From CAIZGX01 sp044371675 (lineage in GTDB: Bacteria > Bacteroidota > Bacteroidia > Flavobacteriales_D > Sanyastnellaceae): 28,012 nucleotides of DNA. The stretch is taken from the NCBI GenBank assembly GCA_044371675.1, contig JBILTF010000024.1, positions 1-28,012 on the forward strand. Direction: 5' to 3'. Positions within the stretch are counted from its first letter, which is position 1. The number at the start of each line of letters is the position of its first letter. Of this stretch, positions 1 through 6,613 are shown piece after piece. The notes below the pieces were generated by a model that searched no databases, was not told where the DNA came from, and worked only from the letters and a program-made list of their open reading frames with translations. The translations under genes and the position numbers were made by a program.

Positions 1-734
1 AGGCTTTGGCTGTTGAGCAATACTGTAACAACGACTTTACCTCACGCGTGTTCGATACAGATGTGCAGTTGAAATCGTTAACCTGGGAAAAAGATTTTTG
101 GGTGGCTGAAATGCGCAATCAGCTGATTAATTGGGACAAGCCGAACAACACCACTTCAGTGGAATTGTTGAAGAATGAATTCGCGAAACGCACCGAAAGC
201 ACTGCTGAAATGAATTGGGCGTTGCAACAAATAGAAATGAATGGAATAGAGGCGAGGGATACTGTAATTGGAGTATTGTATGCTTATGAATCGACGCTAA
301 TTGATCGTTACAACAATCTGAACGACGCGAAAGAGCAGTGGTTAACATCTATACGCGACACGGAAGAGAAGCAGAAGCAATACCAGCAAGACATGGACAA
401 CTACTTCAACGAATCGCTGGAAGAGTTCGTTACAGCTAAGAACGACGTTAAGAAAATTGTGTTAACCGATAATGCCTTGGTTCGAAAAGCAACACCTATT
501 TATTTCTTTCCAACTAAAGGAACTGCATTTTGGAAGTCGCATTTCTACGCACCGAAAAAGTGGATAGGAGGAAAGGATAGTGGGAAATATGTGAATACGT
601 CAGAAGCAAACACGGTTGTCATTTGGTTAATGACTTTGGCGCTAACGTTCTTGTTGGTGTTTGATGGATTGAATAAAATAGCGAAGCTTTATACCTTCAT
701 CATTCGGAAAGGAACAGATAAAATGGCTTCGTAA
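1..734 (+). CDS. C-terminal part of a probable ABC transporter permease (partial)
   Basis: The reading frame is open from the first bases of the window, so the gene starts upstream; about 243 residues are visible. They form a mostly hydrophilic, helical and charged stretch, rich in Glu, Gln, Lys and Asn, then one strong hydrophobic segment near the end (VVIWLMTLALTFLLVFDGL) and a short basic tail. Just before that segment is an aromatic-rich region (HFYAPKKWIGG). A large extracytoplasmic or cytoplasmic helical region followed by a final membrane helix resembles the C-terminus of long Bacteroidota ABC proteins that join an ATPase to an ABC-2-type permease. This is recognition from memory and no ATPase motif is visible here. 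The last 46 bases overlap the 3' end of the convergent SiaC-like gene. Confidence 0.5.
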   Translation, partial: ALAVEQYCNNDFTSRVFDTDVQLKSLTWEKDFWVAEMRNQLINWDKPNNTTSVELLKNEFAKRTESTAEMNWALQQIEMNGIEARDTVIGVLYAYESTLIDRYNNLNDAKEQWLTSIRDTEEKQKQYQQDMDNYFNESLEEFVTAKNDVKKIVLTDNALVRKATPIYFFPTKGTAFWKSHFYAPKKWIGGKDSGKYVNTSEANTVVIWLMTLALTFLLVFDGLNKIAKLYTFIIRKGTDKMAS

Positions 735-1054
735 TCTTCTCCGGCTTCAAGCATGTCTTCATCGTCTGCTTCGTAATGCCAAAGCACCGTTGCGTTATCT
801 CCAAGAGGCTCAAGCTTGCGGAAAAGATCGAGCAAGCATTTCGAACTACTCGTGTTGAAGTATTCCAAATGAACATGAAATTCTGTTTTTGCCGGTGAAG
901 ATTTCACCCATTCGCCCATCCACTCTATTAGCGGTTTGTAGAAGTCCAATGCATTTTCTGGAATAGATCTTCCTTTCAATTCTAAAATACCTTCAATAGC
1001 ATTGAAATGCACATGTGGAGATTTAGGCGAAGCTTCTCGAAGGATTGAATTCAT
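689..1054 (-). CDS. siaC: SiaC-family regulatory phosphoprotein (DUF1987)
   Basis: A 121-residue cytoplasmic protein. Its central motif YFNTSSSKCLLDLFRKLE is the signature of the DUF1987/SiaC family. In Pseudomonas aeruginosa, SiaC is a partner-switch protein phosphorylated on a threonine by kinase SiaB and dephosphorylated by phosphatase SiaA; the unphosphorylated form activates the diguanylate cyclase SiaD. Counting from the chosen start, the Thr of YFNTSS is residue 68, the position known for the phosphosite in P. aeruginosa. I chose the internal Met at 1054 because the family begins with a short leader before the first strand, and a longer start at 1084 adds ten unlikely residues. No SiaA-, SiaB- or SiaD-like gene is in the window, so it is an orphan here. 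Its 3' end overlaps the upstream transporter gene tail to tail. Confidence 0.85.
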   Translation of the reverse strand: MNSILREASPKSPHVHFNAIEGILELKGRSIPENALDFYKPLIEWMGEWVKSSPAKTEFHVHLEYFNTSSSKCLLDLFRKLEPLGDNATVLWHYEADDEDMLEAGEDYEAILSVPFRMMKV

Positions 1055-1119
1055 GTGTGCAAGATAGAAAATTCTACCAAGCAAAATTAAGGGAGTATAT
1101 TTGTTTTCGAAAAATTGTT

Positions 1120-1854
1120 ATGGATAACACCAAGGAGTGGTTTGCATCGTGGTTCGATTCTCCCTTTTACCGCGAATTATATGCACACAGATCAGGAGAG
1201 GAAGCCAGAGCTTTTATTTTGAGTTTAATTGAGAAATTGAACATGCCTGCCTGTTCAAGTGTGTTGGATGTTTGTTGTGGAAATGGGAGACACAGCTCGG
1301 TATTCAGCGAGAAGTCTTACAATGTAGTTGGGATAGATATTAGTGAAAAAAGCTTAGAAGAAGCGAAGTCAAGAAACTTAATAAATTCCAAATTTCACAA
1401 TGCGGATGCTAGGAATTTCGAGTTGCGCGAGCGTTTTGACTGTGTGTTGAATTTATTCACAAGTTTTGGTTATTTTGAAACAACTGAGGAGCATCTTGAA
1501 ATGCTTCAGCGTATTTATGAGCATTTGAATGACAACGGCGTTTTTGTATTCGATTTTTTTAATGCTGAAAAAGTTCGTGCTGCTGGAACCGAAGATCGCA
1601 AGGTGGTATACGACGGTGCACAGTTTCACATAATTAAAGAAATCACCAACAACCGCGTAATAAAGCACATTCGCATTCAAAAGGAATCGGCACGCATGGA
1701 TTTTCAAGAGTCGGTAGCGTTGTTCACGAAGGAGCAACTGGTTGAAATGTTTGAAGTAATAGGATTTAAAAATATAAACACATACGGAGATTACGAGTTG
1801 GGGTCGTTTGACTTAGCGAACTCGGATCGTTGTATTATTATTTGTTCAAAGTAA
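1120..1854 (+). CDS. class I SAM-dependent methyltransferase
   Basis: A 244-residue protein with the Rossmann-type methyltransferase fold. Motif I is VLDVCCGNGRHS (residues 48-59), followed by an acidic residue ending strand 2 (VVGIDIS), a Asp-Ala pair (HNADARNF) and motif IV-like FDCVLNLFTSFGYF. Substrate is unknown; small-molecule methylation is more likely than nucleic-acid methylation because no DPPY or NPPY motif is seen. The start at 1120 (MDNTKEWF) is preferred: a longer frame back to 1045 would run into the divergent SiaC gene, and the first helix of the fold follows MDNTKEWF directly. The stop codon overlaps the ATG of the ZIP transporter by one base (TAATG), suggesting translational coupling. 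Confidence 0.88.
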   Translation: MDNTKEWFASWFDSPFYRELYAHRSGEEARAFILSLIEKLNMPACSSVLDVCCGNGRHSSVFSEKSYNVVGIDISEKSLEEAKSRNLINSKFHNADARNFELRERFDCVLNLFTSFGYFETTEEHLEMLQRIYEHLNDNGVFVFDFFNAEKVRAAGTEDRKVVYDGAQFHIIKEITNNRVIKHIRIQKESARMDFQESVALFTKEQLVEMFEVIGFKNINTYGDYELGSFDLANSDRCIIICSK

Positions 1855-2624
1855 TGGAAAGTTCATTTTGGTTTTCGGTATTGTCGCTGTTTGGCGCGTC
1901 TATGTTAGGAGGGGCATTGGCACTTTTATGGAAGATGAAAAACAACCAATGGTTGAAATTGCTTTTGTCTTTTAGTGCGGCGTATTTGTTGGGATTAACG
2001 GTGTTGCATTTATTTCCTGAATTGTATCATTCAGACTGGAAATATGCGGGTTGGTTTGTCATAGCTGGATTTTTACTTCAAGTCATTTTAGACTTTTTCT
2101 CTCACGGAGTAGAGCACGGACATGCGCATACGCACGATCACATTTCTGGATCGTTCTTATTCTTGGTCATGGCTTCGTTGTGGATTCACGCGTTCATTGA
2201 AGGCATGCCGTTTGGCGCAGATGCGCATGTGCATGCAGAAGATGTTACAGCCGCCGCTCACGGCCACGAGCATCACGATCACAACAATCCGTTGTTATTG
2301 GGAATTTCCATGCACAAGATTACTGAAGCCTTTGTCTTGGCCTCGTTGTTTTTGCATGCAGGGGTGAAGAAAGCGAAAGCTTGGTTCTTACTTATTCTAT
2401 TCGCTTGCATTGCTCCGCTTGGCGCAGCGTTTCATTTGTTCGTCGACTCTCAAGGCTGGGATGTTGAAGGCTGGTGGTACACGGCCATGATTGGCGTGTT
2501 AATCGGAATCTTGCTTCACGTCTCCACCATTATCCTTTTCGAAAGCGAAGAAGGTCATTCATTTAACTGGAAAAAGTTTGTGATGGTGTTGTTGGGAATA
2601 GCTTCCGCGGGATTGTTGGTTTAG
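1854..2624 (+). CDS. ZIP-family divalent metal transporter
   Basis: A 256-residue membrane protein that probably imports zinc or a similar divalent metal. About eight hydrophobic segments are visible. The two metal-binding membrane helices carry HAFIEGMPFG (His112, Glu116) and HKITEAFVLA (His154, Glu158), matching the H-x3-E motifs of ZIP helices 4 and 5. Two histidine-rich stretches, around residues 84-96 and 125-143, lie between helices and are typical metal-sensing or metal-loading loops of the family. The start at 1854 gives a one-base overlap with the methyltransferase stop and places the first membrane helix at residues 5-25; a longer frame from 1830 would overlap more and adds nothing. 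Direction of transport and metal are inferred from the family only. Confidence 0.9.
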   Translation: MESSFWFSVLSLFGASMLGGALALLWKMKNNQWLKLLLSFSAAYLLGLTVLHLFPELYHSDWKYAGWFVIAGFLLQVILDFFSHGVEHGHAHTHDHISGSFLFLVMASLWIHAFIEGMPFGADAHVHAEDVTAAAHGHEHHDHNNPLLLGISMHKITEAFVLASLFLHAGVKKAKAWFLLILFACIAPLGAAFHLFVDSQGWDVEGWWYTAMIGVLIGILLHVSTIILFESEEGHSFNWKKFVMVLLGIASAGLLV

Positions 2625-2647
2625 AACTGCGTTGTTGGAAAACAAAA

Positions 2648-2667
2648 AAGCCGCTCGAAAGCGGCTT
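2648..2667 (-). terminator. intrinsic terminator of dnaA
   Basis: A perfect 8-bp stem (AAGCCGCT / AGCGGCTT) closes a CGAA tetraloop. On the minus strand it is followed by a run of six U, so it fits Rho-independent termination of dnaA, which ends 41 bases before it. On the plus strand the downstream bases are not a U-tract, so it is a poorer terminator for the ZIP gene. Confidence 0.85.
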
Positions 2668-2686
2668 CCCTGTTGTTTAGGTAATT

Positions 2687-2701
2687 ATTCACTTAGTGAA
2701 T
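2687..2701. repeat. 15-bp inverted repeat just after dnaA
   Basis: ATTCACT-T-AGTGAAT is a perfect 7-bp inverted repeat around a single central base, six bases beyond the dnaA stop codon and upstream of the terminator hairpin. With so short a loop it would not fold well as RNA, so a protein-binding site is possible. No function can be assigned. Confidence 0.5.
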
Positions 2702-2707
2702 GTTGTT

Positions 2708-4138
2708 TTAAGCAATGCTTAATTTCTTCTCTAAATCTTCAAGATATTTTCTGAAGTGTTTGTCGGTTTCTTGTAAGTTGTTAACGGTGCGACAAGCGTG
2801 CAATACCGTTGCGTGGTCTTTTCCGCCGCAATGAGCACCAATGCTTGCCAAACTGCTCTTTGTCATCTTCTTCGCGAAATACATCGCAATCTGGCGAGCT
2901 TGAACAATCTCGCGTTTACGCGTCTTGCTCTTCAACAACTCAATAGGTAAGTCGAAGTAATCGCAAACAACTTTCTGAATGTAATCAATGCTAACTTCAC
3001 GAGCGGTGTTCTTCACGAACTTGTCAATCATCTGCTTTGCAAGATCAAGCGTAATCGCTTTCTTGTTCAATGAAGATTGAGCAATCAAGGAAATCAAAGC
3101 GCCTTCAAGCTCACGGATGTTCGTGGTAATGCTGTAAGCTAGGTATTCAACAACTTCGTCAGGAAGATCAATTCCGTCTGCGTACATCTTCTTGCGAAGA
3201 ATAGCAATACGCGTTTCCAAAGATGGGCATTGCAAATCTGCACTCAATCCCCACTTGAAGCGAGACAACAAACGTTGCTCCATGCCTTGCAATTCAACCG
3301 GTGGCTTGTCACTTGTTAAAATGATTTGCTTTCCAGTTTGGTGAAGGTGATTGAAGATGTGGAAGAATACATCCTGCGTCTTTTCTTTTCCCGCGAAGAA
3401 ATGAACGTCGTCTATGATTAACACATCCATCATCTGATAGAAGTGCGAAAAGTCGTTAATGGTTCCGTTCTTAACCGCATCTATGAATTGGTGCGTAAAC
3501 GTTTCACTGTTTACATACAACACTGTTTTTTCTGGATACTTGTTTTTAATCTCTAATCCAATAGCGTGAGCCAAGTGAGACTTACCGTATCCTGTGCTTC
3601 CGTAAACTAATAATGGGTTGAAAGCAGTTCCGCCAGGTTTGTTTGCTACAGCGTAACCCGCACTGCGAGCCAAACGGTTGCAATCACCTTCAACGAAATT
3701 CTCGAAAGAGTAATTAGGATTCAAGTTAGAATCAATGTTCAACTTACGAAGACCGGGAATAATAAACGGATTCTTAATTGGAACATCATCAAGATCCAAT
3801 GGCATTGCAACAGGCGCGTTCTTAACGGCCTTGCGATTGCTTGTAGGAACTTTAATAGTGTATGGAGCGTTCGAAGCCTGATTGTTTTCCATAATGATGG
3901 AATACTCTAGGCGTCCTTCAGTTCCTAATTCTTTGCGAATGATCTTTTTCAAAAGAGTCACATAGTGCTCTTCCAACCACTCGTAGAAAAACTGAGAAGG
4001 AACTTGAATCGTTAAAACTTTATTTTCTAGTTTAACGGGTTTAATCGGTTCGAACCAAGTTTTAAATCCTTGCGGACTTACATTGTCTTTAATGATATTT
4101 AAACAATTCTGCCAAACTTGATTGAAATCGTTAGTCAT
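2708..4138 (-). CDS. dnaA: chromosomal replication initiator DnaA
   Basis: A 476-residue AAA+ protein that binds oriC DnaA boxes and melts the origin. Domain I (residues 1-85) starts with the usual VWQNCLNIIK; a variable linker follows to about residue 125. Domain III holds Walker A GSTGYGKS (180-187), Walker B VLIIDD (239-244) and the arginine-finger region RLLSRFKWGL (289-298). Domain IV carries the helix-turn-helix signature GGKDHATVLHACRTV (438-452). Length is normal for the family. The Walker A loop has Tyr and Ser where many homologues have Leu and Thr (GxTGLGKTHL), but it still fits GxxGxGK[ST]. Upstream is a good Bacteroidota-type promoter; downstream is a strong terminator, so it is a single-gene unit. 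No dnaN, gyrB or recF neighbour is present, as is common in this phylum. Confidence 0.98.
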   Translation of the reverse strand: MTNDFNQVWQNCLNIIKDNVSPQGFKTWFEPIKPVKLENKVLTIQVPSQFFYEWLEEHYVTLLKKIIRKELGTEGRLEYSIIMENNQASNAPYTIKVPTSNRKAVKNAPVAMPLDLDDVPIKNPFIIPGLRKLNIDSNLNPNYSFENFVEGDCNRLARSAGYAVANKPGGTAFNPLLVYGSTGYGKSHLAHAIGLEIKNKYPEKTVLYVNSETFTHQFIDAVKNGTINDFSHFYQMMDVLIIDDVHFFAGKEKTQDVFFHIFNHLHQTGKQIILTSDKPPVELQGMEQRLLSRFKWGLSADLQCPSLETRIAILRKKMYADGIDLPDEVVEYLAYSITTNIRELEGALISLIAQSSLNKKAITLDLAKQMIDKFVKNTAREVSIDYIQKVVCDYFDLPIELLKSKTRKREIVQARQIAMYFAKKMTKSSLASIGAHCGGKDHATVLHACRTVNNLQETDKHFRKYLEDLEKKLSIA

Positions 4139-4191
4139 AATACTCCTGCGTATAAAAAAGGTTAATCGTCTGTTTAGGTGCCGGTAAACAA

Positions 4192-4222
4192 CAAATATGC
4201 TTCGCGTTTCTCGGTCTACAAA
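4192..4222 (-). promoter_or_regulatory. dnaA promoter, Bacteroidota type
   Basis: Read on the minus strand, TTTG (4222-4219) is followed after exactly 19 bases by CATATTTG (4199-4192). This matches the phylum's -33 TTTG and -7 TAnnTTTG elements with one mismatch and normal spacing. The predicted transcript would start near 4186 and leave a leader of roughly 45-50 bases before the dnaA ATG. Confidence 0.65.
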
Positions 4223-4304
4223 AGAAATGTAAAAAAAGTGAAAAAAAAACTCCTTTACCTATTGACTTATGAAAATTTTTGGTGTATTGAAGTAGACCCT
4301 TTGT

Positions 4305-4328
4305 TTGAAAGATTGTTCGAAAGATTCT
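4305..4328. repeat. imperfect 12-bp tandem repeat upstream of thioesterase gene
   Basis: TTGAAAGATTGT is followed immediately by TCGAAAGATTCT, two 12-base units differing at two positions. It lies in the 236-base region between dnaA and the thioesterase start. It could be an operator or chance; the rest of that region, apart from the dnaA promoter, is AT-rich with nothing recognised. Confidence 0.35.
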
Positions 4329-4374
4329 AAGAATGAAAATAATATCAAGAAGATTAAATAATTTCTTTGTTGCT

Positions 4375-4782
4375 ATGAAAATTCAAGAGCGCATCTTTCA
4401 TTCCAAATTTACGGTAAGGTATTCAGAAACCGATCGCATGGGTTACTTGTATTACGGTCATTACGCGGCCTATTTTGAAGTGGCTAGGGTAGAGGCTCTC
4501 AGAGAATTGGGTGTTGTTTACAAAGACCTAGAAGACGAAGGAATTCTTCTTCCCGTTCGAACCTTCAACATACATTATAAAGCTCCTGCGCATTACGACG
4601 ATCTTGTTGAAATTCAAACACGCATTACACAGTTCAGCAGCACGCGTATTTTATTTCATTTTGAATCATTCCGCAGTGATACGTTGTTGAATACGGCAGA
4701 GGTAGAGTTGGTGTTTGTAGACAAGAACTCAGGACGACCTTGCAAGGCCCCCGAACACATTATTCGTTTACTCGAAGATTAA
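4375..4782 (+). CDS. acyl-CoA thioesterase, YbgC/FadM-type hotdog fold
   Basis: A 135-residue single-domain hotdog protein. The conserved N-terminal block is RYSETDRMGYLYYGHYAAYF, where Asp20 of TDRMG matches the catalytic aspartate of the 4-hydroxybenzoyl-CoA thioesterase/YbgC family, followed by E-x-AR (VARVEALRELG). Predicted role: hydrolysis of acyl-CoA thioesters in the cytoplasm; chain-length preference is unknown. An in-frame ATG also exists at 4333, but the stretch it would add (ISRRLNNFF) is unlike the family, whose members usually begin about 10-15 residues before the RYxETD block, so 4375 is preferred. The 3' end overlaps the convergent GIN-domain gene by 15 bases, with no terminator in between. 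Confidence 0.9.
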   Translation: MKIQERIFHSKFTVRYSETDRMGYLYYGHYAAYFEVARVEALRELGVVYKDLEDEGILLPVRTFNIHYKAPAHYDDLVEIQTRITQFSSTRILFHFESFRSDTLLNTAEVELVFVDKNSGRPCKAPEHIIRLLED

Positions 4783-5520
4783 TTCTCCGCTTCCGTTACG
4801 AACGAAATCATACAAGGCTGGAGTTTGCTTCAGTACAACATTTCCAGAATCATCGATTCTCACAAACGCATAGCTCGTTGCATTAGCGTAAATCGGTTGA
4901 AGCGATGAGTTGTTGATATACACTTCATTCGCGTTTAACGATTCAGCATGAATGATTCCGTAGGCGTCTGAATACAGTTCGGCAACTTGAACAGTGCCTT
5001 TCAAATACGAATCATTAGCACCCGCCGGAGAGCCGCAATAGATGGTGTCACAATTCAAGTTCAACTCGATCTTTCCGTTCGCATGCTTATTCTCTATCAC
5101 AAGTTTACGTGCTTTCATTTCATTCAATGAAACAACACTTCCAGTGCTGAAATTTTGAATGTTCGTGATTGAATCGAAATACAACGTCACCGTTATTTCG
5201 TGTTCAAACGATCGAAGAAAATTACACGTGTTCGAGTTTTCAATTTTCAATATACCGTCTGTAAGTTGTGCATCTATTTTAGGAAGTAAATTCTTCGGGC
5301 CGGTAATTTCAATTCCACAAAAATTCGTGTCAACCAATTCGTATTTTAAATTGCTATTCAATTCTAGTTTGGTGAAGCATCCTAAATCTCTTTTTTCGGT
5401 TTGAACTTCTCCCGCCGTTTTAAAGCAATCGGGAGCGTTCTCTTTGTTGCACGAACAAAAAGTCAGCACAAGACCTAGCAGGCCTAGCTTAAATACGGTA
5501 GCCAAATCCAATTTCACCAT
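4768..5520 (-). CDS. GIN-domain (DUF2807) lipoprotein
   Basis: A 250-residue predicted lipoprotein: a hydrophobic leader (residues 10-21) ends in TFCSC, with Cys24 as the likely lipidated residue. The rest is rich in beta strands with the repeating pattern of the head-GIN/DUF2807 family, which folds as a right-handed beta-helix (for example LKYELVDTNFCGIEITGPKN and later LVIENKHANGKIEL). Function of the family is not established; an adhesive or envelope role is usually supposed. An alternative start at 5535 adds MQKQI. Either start lies inside the 3' end of the PagL-like gene (32 or 47 bases of overlap), so translation is probably coupled, and the start is less certain than the gene itself. 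Confidence 0.75.
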   Translation of the reverse strand: MVKLDLATVFKLGLLGLVLTFCSCNKENAPDCFKTAGEVQTEKRDLGCFTKLELNSNLKYELVDTNFCGIEITGPKNLLPKIDAQLTDGILKIENSNTCNFLRSFEHEITVTLYFDSITNIQNFSTGSVVSLNEMKARKLVIENKHANGKIELNLNCDTIYCGSPAGANDSYLKGTVQVAELYSDAYGIIHAESLNANEVYINNSSLQPIYANATSYAFVRIDDSGNVVLKQTPALYDFVRNGSGELIFE

Positions 5521-6613
5521 AATCTGCTTTTGCAAAATGTGTTTTTAATCCGAATAGAAAGAACCAATGTTTGTCCTTCGGCGCATGACGAACCATTACA
5601 CGCTGATACAAAGGGGTTGTCTCAGCCCATTTGTCCCAAATGTAGATACCTTGAACAATGCGCAATTGCGTGTTTCCGAAATTCTGACAAAACGTTGGTC
5701 CAACACCCAGTTGAAAAACCGAACGATTGTTCGGTAGAGCGCCGTCTCTGTTTTCCATTAACGGAATTAATGAACTGTTGAACATAACATCGGCTGTTAA
5801 TCCGAACGAGTGCTTCACGCGCGAAGTGCGAAAATCCCAACCTGCACTTAACAGATGAATGGGATACTTCTTTCCGTAAGGCTGCATGACTTCTTTCCAT
5901 CCTTGCGTGTAGGAAAGACTGTAGTTGTATTTGCTTAATAATCGCACCAACAGAATTTCATACTCTTCATCTTTTCTTGGAGCCTTCGGTTTGATTAATG
6001 GTTGAACACCCAGCGTAAGGGCCATTGTATTCGTCCCAAGATTCGGTAATTGAAACGCGCCGTTCGAAAAATGCGTAACGCGAATTCCCAATTTGTATTG
6101 AAGATTTTCGGTGTGAAAAATTTCCTGATCGAAGCCAATACTCAATGCAGCATTGACGTGTGAACCCAACACAGGGGCTTGATAATTCGATTGAAGATTC
6201 CAAATCTTCGTGGTGTAACCCAAGCCAATACCCAAGTTGATATACTTCTTGTTTGAAGCACGCTCGCCAAAGATTCTGCGATTGGTAGGGAACTGATTCC
6301 AGAAACTCAGCGAGAATTGTTGTCCCAACTGTTGAATATTCCCAGTGTTGATGTAGCTGAAATCGACACCCTGATAAGGATTTCCGTAGGGACTTGAATA
6401 AAGTCTATTTGTCACGCGTTTGACTAAGCGAACACTGCCACCCACGCTATGTGCGGTGATAAGCGGTTCCATAAGCGAGTTGTGTGGAACCACAAATCCG
6501 TATTGAACACCGCCATGCACTTGCCATTTCTCTTCGAATGTTCTAATTCGCTCTTGTCCGAATGCCGCAAGGCCCGAACAAATAACGAACAACAGGACAA
6601 GCGCTTTTTTCAT
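5489..6613 (-). CDS. PagL-like lipid A 3-O-deacylase / acyloxyacyl hydrolase, outer membrane barrel
   Basis: A 374-residue secreted protein with a clear signal peptide (MKKALVLLFVICSGLAAFGQ). Alternating hydrophobic strands ending in a C-terminal aromatic/hydrophobic residue (GEIGFGYRI) suggest an outer-membrane beta-barrel. The block THFSNGAFQLPNLGTN (residues 180-195) matches the catalytic H-x-S-N signature of PagL, giving His181 and Ser183. PagL removes the 3-O-linked acyl chain of lipid A in the outer leaflet. It is about twice the length of Pseudomonas PagL, as is common for Bacteroidota acyloxyacyl hydrolases. Its ATG overlaps the stop codon of the peptidase gene upstream by one base (TAATG). 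Confidence 0.8.
   Translation of the reverse strand: MKKALVLLFVICSGLAAFGQERIRTFEEKWQVHGGVQYGFVVPHNSLMEPLITAHSVGGSVRLVKRVTNRLYSSPYGNPYQGVDFSYINTGNIQQLGQQFSLSFWNQFPTNRRIFGERASNKKYINLGIGLGYTTKIWNLQSNYQAPVLGSHVNAALSIGFDQEIFHTENLQYKLGIRVTHFSNGAFQLPNLGTNTMALTLGVQPLIKPKAPRKDEEYEILLVRLLSKYNYSLSYTQGWKEVMQPYGKKYPIHLLSAGWDFRTSRVKHSFGLTADVMFNSSLIPLMENRDGALPNNRSVFQLGVGPTFCQNFGNTQLRIVQGIYIWDKWAETTPLYQRVMVRHAPKDKHWFFLFGLKTHFAKADYGEIGFGYRI

Noticed and set aside
4139..4332. Replication origin next to dnaA
   Set aside because: No cluster of TTATCCACA-type boxes is visible in the dnaA upstream region; only a promoter and an AT-rich stretch are seen.
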